From positions 57,945,782-58,009,781 of the forward strand of contig CM069449.1 of NCBI GenBank assembly GCA_035610835.1: 64,000 nucleotides of DNA. Reading direction: 5' to 3'. This stretch comes from Ophiura sarsii. Lineage: Eukaryota; Echinodermata; Ophiuroidea; Amphilepidida; Ophiuridae. Made by a program: the position numbers and the translations under genes. Shown here piece by piece: positions 52,773 to 64,000 of the stretch (position 1 is the first letter of the stretch; each line of letters begins with the position of its first letter). Below the pieces are notes generated by a model. It was not told the DNA's origin and ran no database searches. It worked only from the letters and a program-made list of their open reading frames with translations.

Positions 52773-53430
52773 CCGGGTGGTTCAAAAAAAAGTTGACCCA
52801 AGTTCAAAATATTTTTTCAACCACATTAATAGTTTCAGAGAATTTGTGTTTACTTGGTCTTGATCAGCAGTAAGTTTTGAAATTATCCTGAATGAATGGC
52901 GCGTTGAGCTTGTTTGGTTATTCAGATACCGGGGTATGGCTCATTACAGAAAGCATGCACAAAACTGACTTGTCCACTGGAGCGTCATTTAGTGTTTGTC
53001 TTTACAACAAAACAGCATGCTCTAGATTCAGAATTCAAGCCCGCCCAGACAAAGTATCCCAATCTCTATGCTTATGTGCCATTCACATTCAACAAAGAAA
53101 TGTAGGTAATGTCATGCACCAGACAGATGTTTCAGATGTCTCCTTTTTTCTTTTTCTCCTTTTTTCACAATTTGTGACCAATCGTGTGTAAGTCCACTTT
53201 GTGCATTTCATCTCTACTAAAAGGATGCTCCCGTGGACAAGGCAGTTTTGTGCATGCTCTCTATAATGAACCATATCTGAAGAACCAACCAAGCTAAATT
53301 TACCATTTGTTCAGGATAATTTCAAAACTTACTGCTGATCAAGACTAAGTAAACACAAATTCTCTGAAATTATAAAATGTAGTTGAAAAGTTACCTTGAA
53401 CTTGGGTCAACTTTTTTTTGAACCACCCGG
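52773..53430. mobile_element. Tc1/mariner-type MITE, 658 bp
   Basis: CCGGGTGGTTCAAAAAAAAG at the left is inverted as the complement of the right end, with complementarity of about 115 bp including CAGAGAATTTGTGTTTAC. Flanked by TA (52771-52772, 53431-53432). Its right TA is also the left TA of the next element. No transposase. Confidence 0.85.
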
Positions 53431-53432
53431 TA

Positions 53433-54209
53433 GGGGAAGGTGGGGTAATGGCGGACGCGGGGTAATCGCGGACAGGGCTGTATCTAAAGGCAGGTGAAAG
53501 AAGGTGGTATTTTGCCACCCTATGATGTTAGGTGCCTCTCCATTGAAATCACACAAAACCTAAATGGGATGGTTGTCTCGCAAATTCTCGCGAGAATTAC
53601 AAAAATCACTTTTTGGGCAAGTTGATATTTTGGTGCATTACTTTCTCTTTGAAACTGGTATTTCTACATCAAGGAAAACAAAGTCTTATTATTTTTTTAT
53701 TTAATGTATGATACCTTCTGATAAAAAAGAAATGAATTCGGAGTCACAATGATGAGCATAATAATAAGAGAGGATGTGCCCATACATTGTACATGGATTG
53801 GGGTAATCCCGGACATGTACCGTTTCCATGGTAACCAATATGGGCGTGGTCAATTTAACATCATAAATCGGTAATAGTTGTTGACCATATAAATATGTGA
53901 CATTGTTCTTTGATTTCTGCTACGCTTTTAAAAATGGTATTTTTTAACTCCCATTGAAATACTGTATTCCAATAAAAAGAGGGCTGCCATTGAAAAATAC
54001 GGTCCGGGATTACCCCCAGAGTGTGGGGTAATGCCGGACGACGCCATTTTTTTTATTGCGTCGTAGCTTCGAATTTCAAAATGATGAGTTGATAAAAGGT
54101 AGAACCATCACAGTGCTTTGTGTTTACATGATTTGTATTGTTATATGACGTATTATATGTGTGTTATACCTCTCTGACAAAATGTGTCCGCCATTACCCC
54201 ACCTTCCCC
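53433..54209. mobile_element. TA-flanked MITE, 777 bp, with GGGGTAAT-CGGAC repeats
   Basis: Ends GGGGAAGGTGGGGTAATGGC and complement, flanked by TA (53431-53432, 54210-54211). Internal subterminal repeats of GGGTAAT(C/G)xCGGAC occur near 53,460, 53,802, 54,003 (inverted) and 54,026, possibly binding sites for a transposase. Non-coding. Confidence 0.85.
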
Positions 54210-54211
54210 TA

Positions 54212-54821
54212 CTCAAGATACCCGTGTTGAGGGGTTCGAAATTTGAATTTGTAGAATATGCGTGTTGTATTTCTTTGACGCTTAGTCTGCTTATGTCGAG
54301 TTTTAAAATGTAAAAAATAAGGTATCTTTTATACATGCCATATACTATAATTATGAGCCCATTTATATATTCTTGGTATAATATAGGTTCACATTATTGT
54401 TTTATTATGTTCATTACTATTAGGCTATTCTATAAATATTTCAACCATAAGCACATCCATGCCACGATTTTCAATGAATATTTTGGACAATTCGTATGTT
54501 TCATATGCCTTAAAAACATGGCCAGCAGTTATAATAAAACACATTGATTAGTTTAAAAAAGCGAGGGTGAAGGTATACATATACGCTGTTGAGAATGTTT
54601 TCAAGCATACTTCAGTTTTCTGATATTCAAATTCCTCTCAAATATCTTTTACATGACTATACCCGTTGATCTGGATCTGGACCAGCTTCAGACGGGGCTT
54701 CAGGATTCGGAAAACGAACCAGTAACGTTCATGATAACCGTAGAACTCATCCCAGAGAACCTTTTTATCGATGTGACGGATCACCCACTTTCCATACAAA
54801 GAATATACATAATACATCATA
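54212..54821. other. Intergenic; weak coding-like stretch
   Basis: The interval 54,650-54,800 is GC-richer than its surroundings and open on both strands, but no domain or splice sites allow a call. The rest is AT-rich. Confidence 0.3.
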
Positions 54822-55076
54822 TAAAATACAATACAAAACAAAACTTTTATATTAATATAATTTCAGAGGAATGCAAAACCCATTCATTATTGTATGATCG
54901 AAGAGGGTCCCTCCAGATACACCAGGGGCTGAGAGTGGGACTAAAAAACTAAAATACAATACAAAACAAAACTTTTATCTTAATATAATTTCAGAGGAAT
55001 GCAAAACCCATTCATTATAGTATAATCGAAGAGGGTCCCTCCAGATACATCAGGGGCTGAGAGTACGACTAAAGTG
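54822..55076. repeat. Two-copy 128-bp tandem duplication
   Basis: Units 54822-54949 and 54950-55076 both contain TACAATACAAAACAAAACTT, GAGGAATGCAAAACCCATTC and GAGGGTCCCTCCAGATACA, with few differences. Ends six bases before the stop codon of the SDR gene, so it forms its 3' UTR or 3' flank. Confidence 0.85.
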
Positions 55077-55082
55077 TACTGT

Positions 55083-58000
55083 TTATGATTTTGCTATACC
55101 GAGGACCTCCTTCCGAAATCTGTCGGTTTCATCTTCCACAAAGGTCACAGTATTATCCTTCTCCCCTGCAGGGTGTATGAACAAGGCTTGATCATGATGG
55201 TTCTCCTCTATTGCTGTCAGGAATGCTTCGGCAACATGTTCCGTTCTGGATGAATAAAATGGTTAAATAAAAATGAGAAACAACGTTATAGCTGAATAAC
55301 AACATGGTCAGTATACCCAGTATGTTTTTATAGTTTCTGGTGCGAGTATTTTGCTTGAGTCTGGTTCCTTGAGACCCAAGCGTCAAATCATCAAAAGCAC
55401 TTTTTGGTCAACATTTTAAAAACTAAAACATTTAGGCCTATGTTGAAATAAAAAAATTAAAAATAATTCCTAGAGAAGTGTCTTTAGATGATATTAGTGC
55501 AATTCCTTACATAAAAACTGATATTGCTGGACAAAATCAGCATTTTTGTTAAATTTGATACCAAAATGGATTCTCCGACTCATTTCTTGTCCAAAAATGT
55601 ATACTTTTATACATCACATAGAGTTCAAAAGTTACTGCGGTTGATAAATTTCATATTTATTTGGTTTAGTAACGAGGACATCACAATATTGGGTATGGCA
55701 ATCCATCACATCAGCACTTTCAACAACGACAACCGGGCGCGAATTTCAAATAGTCACAGGTTGGGGATGTGAAGTTTAGACCCGCTTTATTGAATATACG
55801 AGGGTCATTCAATAAGTTCTACCTCCTACCTCATAACTTTGCTATTATACAAGCCAGTCGTATGAAATATTCCACAATTAAAGCTTTGAATCTCAGCTAC
55901 AAAATCATAGTAGATTGATCTGAATACTTATTGTACTTTTCTGGATATGCAGTAGAAACCAAACCTCCATTTAGTGCGGCGGAAACGGGTAAAAAACAGA
56001 CAAATGTCTCCTAAGTGCTATTCATTAGGCCAATTCTAAGAGACAAAATGTACCTATCGGTCAATTAAAATCGTTCTAAGTTACAAATATCTCTTAAATA
56101 GTTTAAACAATACAAGTGACTGATTTCTTGGCGGAAAATGCCCTCCAATTAGCCAGAACCATACCAGGACAGCCATCAATTTTAACCCTACCCTTAGAGA
56201 ACCGCTGCAAAAGTCATATTTGCTTTTCATAGGAACTAAGAGATCTTCCTTATACAGGACTAAATGGATATATTTCAAGTCTCTTGAAGGTATATTTTTC
56301 TATCACTGACTACCTGAATAACTATGTTGCATATAAGGAAAACTGATAAAGTTACTATTATGTTAAGATCTAACATTCGAGGCATCATTGTGGCTTGACT
56401 TGTAACAACGAACATTTGACTGAATATCAGTATGCTAAAGGCGTGCCAATACATTCGAGTTGATATTATACTATTTGCAAGCTACACAGGTTAATATTGC
56501 CTACAATCTGATTTATACATGATAGTATAGCATTATATTCAGAAATCATCCATTGTTTTCTATTTTCAGTATTTAAATCGGGCGGTTAAACCTAATCATA
56601 CAATACGGAGAGAAAACGAAAAAAACATGTATTTATCTTTAATAGGGTCATTTTCCGTGTCCGTTGTCCAAAATCTCTCTCTGGCTTTGATTGCATCATG
56701 ACAAAAGTGAAATAGGTATCAATTAGCATTTACTATAAATGTGTATGATTCTGAGCTGTAATCATGACAAATGTCATGAGGCTGACATTCATATTAGCGA
56801 TCTTGTGAGTGAGGAGGTAGAACTTATTGAATGACCCTCGTAGTTCTGTGTTCACCCCAACTTGTCAATATACATGATATACATTATATAATTATTTTAA
56901 TACCATGCTTGGTTTCATGAATAGAACTGTTCTTTGACGAATAAAAATACCTACGTGATTTTGGGCGCTTTAGCTATAAGAACCGCAAATTGCTCTTTAT
57001 AATTCTCCTCAACTCTAATGGTCGGTAGAAGGTTGGTTCCCTCAACGGCTGATGGACATAGATTATTGAGACGAAGCTTCTTCGCTTTCACTTCTGGATC
57101 ATATTTCTGTAAATTGCAAACAGTTTTTCTTTGTTTTAAATTAGTCATTAGCCATTGGTTTTTTTAGGTAGGCATTGTTCAAGGTCGGACTGGCCGGTTA
57201 GCGATATTATTTACCGTAAACAACATTTGATAGGCTAGACGGAATAAAGCGTATAGTGTACATGATGCCATTGATAATATATTAGTATACTGTGGTTGGC
57301 CAAATGTTGTTTACGGTTAATAAATTCGCGGCCAGTTATACGTTAACATCTCAATATAATGTAAATATGGACCCAGTATAGTGCTGTGACCAGAACGCAA
57401 AAGGGGAGGTAGGCTCTCCATTCCCTCGAATAACTTCACCCAAAATGGATGCTCCTAAATAATACAAAATAATCACTTTGAAAATAATGACAAAGAACGA
57501 AAATGTTTAGATCCGAAATTATAGCAGACATCGGGCAGGTATTAAATTATGACATTAAAATTTAACATTTTCGATTTTGTTTTGGGGGGGGCGGGCGTAC
57601 CGGGGCTTGAGCTGACTGGGGGACAAGGGAGAAAAGGGTTGTGACCCACGGGAAAAGGGCGTCCCCAGAGAGGGGGTGCGATTTTGACCATACAACGTTT
57701 CGGCCGGTTTTGAAGAAAACGTCATCGCTACCACCCCCTCCTCCCCCTTCCCCAACCCCTACTTATGAGATTTCAACTGCTGGCGGGAAAAATAAATTGT
57801 GCAAGTTTAACGAGAAAAAAAAGAGTCTGTAAAAAAAATTGTCGGTACATCATGCCTTCGTCGGTATTCTTATGCCGTGCCCCCGTTTCAAACGGCTGGG
57901 TAAGCCCTAGCACACGGGGGAATTAATTGAGTTACCTTAGGCCCATGGGTGACTGTGACCATTTGAAATCTACAAGGCCTAGCCCGTGAGAAACATTATA

Positions 58001-61000
58001 GGTCATACCTTCCATATAAAGCGGGTGAAAATCAGACACTTAATCTCATTCAGTGTCGAACCAATCAGAATGCAAGTGTTCATAATGCACTCCGCGTCAT
58101 CCCAGACAACATTACAATATTGGCCCAATATTATGTTTTATTGGCCCAATATTGGCTTACAATATTGGCGCAATATTATTTGCTCATGGGCCCAAGCTTG
58201 GCTCAATATTGGCACTCGACAATGTGGGCCAAGCTTCAGCCAATATTGGGCGATCTTGGAGAAATGTTAGGAAGGAAGAATTCTATCTTTATATTGTTTT
58301 ATTTCCCTTAAAGAGAGGAGTGAGCGGATTCCGGGCCAACCTGTGGCCAGGACCAACTTTGGCCAAGGGCAAGCCTAGGACAAGAGAACAAATCTTCAAG
58401 TGACAGGACAAGGCACAAGATCCTAGCCAAAAGGCCGGGAAGCGATAATTCTTAAAACAGCGGTCGCATTTTTTAGACCACGTCATAATTTGTATATCAA
58501 ATCAATGATTCATTTCCCGCCCCTGGTATATTGTGCCCATTATTGGACCAATATTGGTTGCCAACATGATGCCAATTGAAGAGCGCCAATGTAAAACCAA
58601 CATTGGTCAAATATTGGTGACTAAGAGAGTGCAAACCGTGCCAATGCCATTGGCACTCACTTGGTCACCAATAGGCCTATTGGTCCAATATTGGTTGCCA
58701 ACATGATGCCAATTGAAGAGCGCCAATGTAAAACCAATATTGGTCCCAATGTAAAACCAATATTGATATAAAATTGGATGGATTGAGCGTGATACACAAA
58801 GATATTGGTCGAGCTATGAGTTTTAAAAAATATTGTGCGAGACGCAGTCGAGCACAATATTTTTAAAACTCGAGACCAATATATTTGTGTATCATGCGAA
58901 AAAATCCATCAAATTTTATCATTATTATGCAGTGAGAATCTGACTTTTTTTCTTCAAAGGACAGACAATTAATTATTTTTCCTAATTTTTTTAATTTTTT
59001 AAATCCCAATTTTTTTTCAAAAAATTGCAATTTAAAAAAAGAAAAAGAAAAAAAAAGGACAAAAATAGTTTCTACTGCATTTTTTGACTGCTACTATACA
59101 ATTATACACGCTTAAAGTGTATTCATGCAGGTAACCAAACTGACCAAGTTCTAAGGATATCGGTCTGGCCAAGTTCGCTCCAGTGACATAATGTGCAGAA
59201 TAATAGGTCTTTACTAATGCATTGCAAGTATAGGACAGAAGATTCGAACTGCGTAATAATGGTCCAATATTGGTGACCAAGATAATGCCAATGCCAATAT
59301 TGCCAATTTTGGGCCAATATTGCGCCAATATTATATGTATGTTGTCTGGGATGCGCCGTTCAATGAGCGCACCACGCGCTTTGTTTTGATTCGTTGATCA
59401 GCTGATTCGTGGGTTCGCTGATTTTCATTGCGCGTGAAAATCAGTAAAATCAATGCACTTGTAAATATATTTCTCGGCCCTGGTGTTAGCGATATGTTAG
59501 CAAATGTTGATATGGTCACAATGGCACTCCCCCTGCGGGGTCGTGCCATTATTCACACATCAACATCAGCGCGCGTGCGTTAATTTCTTTCGAAACAAAT
59601 AAACGCATTTATTGACCTATTATCAATTTTAAGAAGACTTACCGCCATATTTCTTGTGTATGCTATCACAGCAGCTTTTGATGTGGCGTACATGGGAGAT
59701 AATGGGACCAACATTAAACCTAAAAATTGATGATAATTATACAAACGGTAAATAAAATCTACTAATAGGCCTATCTGTACATACGAGGGTCGGTCAGTAA
59801 GTAATGAATGTGATCATGGTACTGGATGCATGAGTGATTCTATTGAGAGATAGTGTGATCAATACAAAGTATGAACCTTTGTCTTTTAAACAATACACTT
59901 TCATGACTTTTGGATGTCCAAGTATGAACTATGACGTCATGGCATAGCGTAAAGTAACACTTCGGACACTGCCTGAAACCTGTCAATATTTGGCTGGATA
60001 TACATCTGTAAATTGAATACAGGGGATGGATCTGTTTAATTCTTCACTAACATCCTCATCATCATTCTCAACACCATCTAAATCATCAATCATCAGTTCA
60101 TTCCCCATTTCGGTAGTGCGTTACCGGAGGGAGGCAGAGTACATTGGCGTATAGCGCGGCGCAGCATCCAGGCATCCCCTTGCCGGAAGGCTTTCCCCCC
60201 ACCTATTCGAGAGCCTAGAGGAAGTAACATGACTTTTGTCGTACCTGCCACAGAAGCCATGTTAATGATGACGCCACCTTCATCTAGACATTCTACAGCC
60301 AGCTGAGTTCCTGAAATAACACCGTTCTGAAACGTAATCAATAGTATAATGACTAATCAGTGGCGACACCATAGGTTGGGGATTCTTGTCATGACGGCAT
60401 TGGCTTTGCTCCCGCCCCCTCATTCCCCCGTTACCTGAAGCCCCGCTCCCCCCCCCCCCCCTCCCCCACCCCCATTTAGAGAATACCCATCAACACAAAT
60501 CAGCAGTGCACATGGCACTGAAAAATCACACCATTGACCATTGACTGGAAAGGGGGATCCTGGGGGTAGCGATGTGGTTGTCCCAAAACCGGCACAAAAA
60601 ATCGCATGGTACAAGTGGCAAATGTACCCACGGAACGTACCTATGCCGCCACGAAATAGGTATATTGTCAAATTTTACGGGGGCGCCCGCCTCTCCGCCC
60701 ACCCCCTGTATCCGCCACTGAACAAGAAAAACAATTCTCGCGAGAAAAATAAAATCGTCAGGCTAAAATGTGAGTACACCGGCTAAGATGTGTATCTTGG
60801 ATTTGTTCAACATAATCTCAATTTTACTTATGTTGTAGTTTATTTAACATATTTTTAATTCGGTTTGACTTACGATATTGACTTCAAACATCTTTTCCCA
60901 GTTAACCTCGTCCCAGAAACCTGCGTTATTGCATACGATATTCAGCTGTCCATATGTTGATTTAGCCAACTGGAAACCAACTGGATGAAAAAACGAACAA

Positions 61001-63392
61001 TAATGAATATGAACAAACCCTGTTCAACGGGCTAAGTCCGGGCTTTTTTTCTGCTTTTTTCTTTATTTTTTTATAACAAAATTTGCGAACAGTTTGGTGA
61101 ATTTTCAAAACCTTTCCGGCATAATTCTGTTATACCCATACACACCTACATCGATAGTATGCGTCGTTCTTAAAAATCATGCACTATGAATACCTCTGTG
61201 AAGGGTATAACAGAATTGCTCCACATTTCCAATAAAAATTCAAACAGTTGGTAAACAAACAATATTTTGTTCTCAAATTTGAAAATAAATGGGTCGGTCC
61301 GGCACGTAGAACATAGTGGTTTTACCATTTTTATTTAAAATACAAAACAGATTTGTCAGAAACCTTTACCCAACTTTAAAGGTCTATCTCAAGGATTATT
61401 GAACCAATACTATTAGCATGTTTGCACTTATTTTAATGCATTTCAAATGGTGAATCTAAATATGTTTACGAAATACAATAATGTTGACTTTATTTGAAAC
61501 ATTTTGTGCACTTTTGGAAAGTCGTCTACAGACTCCTGCCGCTTGGAAAGTGTTAAGGTTAATATACAGGGTGAGTCAAAAAGAAGTTGTACGGATTTGA
61601 ATATTATTTCCTGAGAAAGAAAAAGAATATTGACCTAAAATTCAGGCAATATTTTGACGAAAATATTCTTCCGATCATCTGAAAAAAAGAATGACTGAAA
61701 TCGATCATTCCTATCCAGAGTTATAGCTATTTTACTAAAAGAACCCCTTTTTTTAGCTGTCCACCGATACGTAAAACAGAACAAAATAAAGAAAATGTTT
61801 AAAACTCATCATTATCATATCAGGAAGTAATTGTTTTATTCCTCATAATGCAAATTCATAGAATCCGTCAAAAGAGAAGGTTAAAGTCTTATTGTAGTCA
61901 CTAATTATTTATTTTAGGCACACCATTCCCACCTGTGTTTGAAACTCCCGGGCTTTATTCTTATTTGAATATGAATGACCGTGTGTACATTTTGCTGCCC
62001 ACTTAGAGTGGGTAGATATCAAGAGAATAAGCATTCCGTGGACAGCTAAAAAAGGGGTTCTTTTATTAAAACAGGCATAGCTCCTGATATAATTGATCGA
62101 TTTCAATGATTTCTTTTGTCATATGAGCGGAATAAGTTGCTCTTTGAAAACGTGTCTCATTGGTTTGTCATTTTTGGGGGGTCTATTTTTAAACAAATAT
62201 TCATTCCCGTACAACTTCTTTTTGACTCACCCTGTAGGCTAATGAAATATGATACCAAGTTTCCCGTTTCATATTTGTAAAAGAGTGGGTAGGTGTCTAT
62301 TTCATTATTCATTATTCACTCACTCAATTTCATTATTGCATCTGTAAGTGGTGTAAACTACTAACTACCTATTGATTCGTATATATTACACCCTAATTAA
62401 CACTTAAACACTTTGAAAAACAAGTTAGGAATCATTTGTAGATGTGTTATTGAAAATGTCAACAAATCTGTCTGAATTTTGCAACGTTAATTACATCTGA
62501 AATCTGAGTAGGTAACGCAAACAATTTATTTACCAATACCATGACACCACTGCCATTAAAATCCCTTAAAATCAACAGGACAAAAAGATGTAAAAAAAAT
62601 AATCAATTTTTCACGTTTTTTGGCACTTTTTGGTCGAAATTTCCAAAAAAAATTAGATTAGGTTAAAAATAAATTCGTCCCTTCATTAGTGTCTTTACAT
62701 CATCATCAAGTGATTTGGGCATTTTGTACTCAAAATCATTTTTGTTAGCTTTGTTAAAAGAAAATTGGGTCAAAAAAGTGAATTTTGTGATTTTCTCAAA
62801 ATTCTGTTTTTTAGGTCAAAATTGACGCCAAAATTGGATTCTCTGATCCATTTTCTTTCCAAAAGTGTACACTTTTATATGCATTTGATTAATAGTTCAA
62901 TAATTACAGCACTCACAAAATTCAAAAAATCAAATCAAACATTTCCTTACCCCCTTAAGCTAAAAAGCATATAAAAGTGTTCAGCTAAGCACAAGGATTC
63001 CGAAAATGTATAGTTTGCCCCACTTCCGATAATAGGTTAACGAAGGCGGCAATCTTTCTTTCTTTTTTTGTCGAAGGCGGCAATATTTTTAAAATTTGAA
63101 TATGTCCTTTATATTGAGTTGGGTGGGCAAAGGGTATTTAAAAAATAAATTAACTCATTAGTGGGTGAAGGTTTTTTTTGCTGCCTGTAACAACAGTGGG
63201 TGAAGGGTTTTTTTCTTCGAAAAACTTCCTACCCACCCCTTGAAGTCAAATGGTGCGTCTCTTACCTTTTAATTGTGTTTTTTTCGTCACATCACATTTC
63301 TGAAAAATAACTTTGCCACTGCCATATTTGTCTTCAAACTCTTTCTTGGTATCGGTGCCATTGTTTTCATTGACATCCAGAATTACAACACC
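55083..63392 (-). CDS. 15-hydroxyprostaglandin dehydrogenase-like short-chain dehydrogenase, 5'-partial
   Basis: Six minus-strand exons: 63392-63266, 60980-60874, 60326-60245, 59719-59643, 57106-56955 and 55245-55083 (stop TAA). All GT-AG junctions are in phase, giving about 235 aa. The first exon with the Rossmann TGxxxGxG is missing and should lie beyond 64,000; human HPGD is 266 aa. Visible motifs: the acidic ILDVN after beta-2; CDV; NNAG in the second exon; GVIINMASVAG with catalytic Ser; YATSK with catalytic Tyr and Lys; then LNNLCPSAVEGT. The C-terminal helix region is of the HPGD type. It would oxidise a hydroxyl using NAD+ in the cytosol. The residue matching human Gln148 (three before the Tyr) is Ser, so the substrate may differ. 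The exon layout is certain in my reading; the exact substrate is not. Confidence 0.9.
55556..55640. repeat. Dispersed repeat shared with another SDR intron
   Basis: CCAAAATGGATTCTC...TTTC.TGTCCAAAA.TGTA.ACTTTTATA matches 62,832-62,910 in another intron of the same gene. Confidence 0.5.
55799..56840. mobile_element. Mariner-type element, 1,042 bp, non-coding
   Basis: TIRs CGAGGGTCATTCAATAAGTT continue through CTACCTCCT and are perfectly inverted at the right end. TA flanks both sides (55797-55798, 56841-56842). These are classical mariner termini. The length is near that of a full mariner, but no transposase frame remains. Lies in the last intron of the SDR gene. Confidence 0.88.
57189..57336. 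mobile_element. 148-bp foldback MITE in SDR intron
   Basis: ACTGGCCG at the left and CGGCCAGT at the right; inner arms ACCGTAAACAACATTTG and CAAATGTTGTTTACGGT are perfectly complementary. Non-coding. Confidence 0.7.
58101..59350. mobile_element. 1.25-kb non-autonomous DNA element rich in CCAATATTGG motifs
   Basis: Ends CCCAGACAACATTACAATAT and the complement of CCCAGACAACATACATATAA. Inside, more than 15 copies of (G)CCAATATTGG-type sites cluster at both ends, and a foldback at 58,770-58,915 is embedded. No transposase frame. Target duplication is unclear (AT on both sides). Superfamily not assigned. Lies in an SDR intron. Confidence 0.7.
58770..58915. repeat. 146-bp inverted repeat inside the CCAATATTGG element
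   Basis: Arms GATACACAAAGATATTGGTC and GACCAATATATTTGTGTATC continue through GAGTTTTAAAAAATATTGTGC and its near-complement, around a short GAGACGCAGTCGA loop. Confidence 0.7.
59784..60000. mobile_element. Mariner-type terminal fragment
   Basis: CGAGGGTCGGTCAGTAAGTA following TA resembles a mariner TIR, different from the copy at 55,799. No right end was found before the next exon, so it is truncated; the right limit given is approximate. Confidence 0.45.
60327..60873. other. SDR intron with C-run
   Basis: C-rich tract at 60,449-60,473 and low-complexity sequence. No exon or TIR pair seen. Confidence 0.4.
61567..62234. mobile_element. Tc1/mariner-type MITE, 668 bp
   Basis: CAGGGTGAGTCAAAAAGAAG continues through TTGTACGG at the left and is inverted at the right. 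TA flanks both ends (61565-61566, 62235-62236). Subterminal blocks AAAAGAACCCC and GGGGTTCTTTT are also inverted. Non-coding. Lies in an SDR intron. Confidence 0.85.
62235..63265. other. SDR intron, AT-rich, dispersed repeat
   Basis: Contains the partner (62,832-62,910) of the repeat at 55,556 and two copies of GTGGGTGAAGG(G)TTTTTTT near 63,160 and 63,197. No exon. Confidence 0.45.
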
Positions 63393-63540
63393 CTAAACGA
63401 AAATACGAATAACACACACACACAATTGTATCTCAAGTTGGAAATTCAAGGTACAAATGCTTCTAATTACAATATGGGAATGAATATTTGTTTAAAACAT
63501 CACCAAACAAATAGAAACCAATGAACATGATGAAGGACAT

Positions 63541-63690
63541 AATTGAAGGATGATCACATTCTTCCGCTCGTATTAAAAAAAGAATCACTGAAATTGATCA
63601 TGCTATCAATAGTTGCCTGTTTTAATAAAAAGAACCCCTTTTGACAGTCTGCTGTCCACGAAATGCGAAACAGCTAAATCCTTTAAATTT
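63541..63690. mobile_element. Fragment of the 61,567 MITE family
   Basis: AAAAAAAGAATCACTGAAAT, AAAAAGAACCCCTTTT and CTGTCCACGAAATGCGAAAC match the subterminal part of the element at 61,567-62,234. No TIR end is retained. Confidence 0.6.
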
Positions 63691-64000
63691 GTCAATAAAT
63701 GGAACAAAGAGTACATATTATTCAAAGAGACATTAATTTTCAAATTAGATTTAAACCCGGGAGTTTCAAACCTGAGTCTCAGTTTCAAACTACGCAGTAA
63801 CATAAACGTGCCTGAAAATTGAGTAAATTCTGAAATATTCCCCTTTTGTCAGACTTGTGTTTCATATTATGATGAATACATGGTTTTATCAAATTCTCTC
63901 TAATGATAATGAAGTTTTTAAATGTTTCTGTTGCCTTTTCCCATGAAGAATTCCGTTGACAGCTCGAAAAATTCCGTTGACAGCTCGAAGAGTTGGGAAG
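63691..64000. other. SDR intron reaching the window edge
   Basis: A minus-strand Rossmann exon for the SDR gene was sought and not found here. The last 60 bp contain a short tandem repeat of AATTCCGTTGACAGCTCGAA. Confidence 0.45.

Noticed and set aside
54638..54841. Overlapping open frames on both strands
   Set aside because: Coding-like composition but no recognisable family or exon boundaries.
60093..60244. C-terminal extension of the SDR exon past the donor
   Set aside because: Sequence after GTACGA is intronic; the next exon (59,719-59,643) continues the SDR fold in phase.

Overview
The window looks like intron-rich, repeat-dense nuclear DNA from a marine invertebrate, most likely an invertebrate deuterostome such as an echinoderm or relative. 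That is inference from gene style (short phased exons, GT-AG introns, C2H2 proteins with Q-rich N-termini, a prostaglandin-dehydrogenase-like SDR) and repeat content (CR1/L2-type LINE ends, hAT, TTAA- and TA-flanked MITEs, a Ty3/gypsy element). No rRNA, CRISPR or bacterial feature is present.

Layout. 1-5,280: repeat-rich intergenic DNA with two hAT-type MITEs carrying perfect 8-bp target duplications and a TTAA-flanked MITE. 5,284-9,488 (-): a C2H2 zinc-finger gene (2 exons, 10 fingers). 9,500-13,230: shared upstream region of two divergent zinc-finger genes, filled with LINE 3' fragments and MITEs, one of which carries a tRNA-like Pol III promoter. 13,231-15,810 (+): a second C2H2 gene (2 exons, about 10 fingers). 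Its last codons and 3' end are homologous to the minisatellite that follows (to about 17,125). 17,350-32,340: about 15 kb of 58-bp satellite (roughly 250 monomers) with a homogenised core, a 2,614-bp higher-order duplication, dimeric divergent edges and two foreign insertions. 34,031-48,306 (+): an unrecognised three-exon gene (about 204 aa; Cys-rich, then basic, then coiled coil). Its second intron holds a hAT-type MITE split by a young 9.3-kb Ty3/gypsy element on the minus strand (LTR 871 bp each, gag, PR-RT-RH, IN, and an extra zinc-finger ORF in the env position). 48,283-54,210: a chain of palindromic and TA- or TTAA-flanked MITEs. 55,083-63,392 (-): six 3' exons of a 15-hydroxyprostaglandin-dehydrogenase-like short-chain dehydrogenase, all splice phases consistent; the first exon lies beyond the right edge.

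The host genes do not form an operon. The two zinc-finger genes are head-to-head about 3.7 kb apart and may be related regulators. The remaining DNA is mostly transposon remnants, several nested, which allows relative dating: hAT MITE before gypsy in intron 2; hAT MITE before TTAA palindrome after exon 3; zinc-finger-derived minisatellite before the LINE end inside it.
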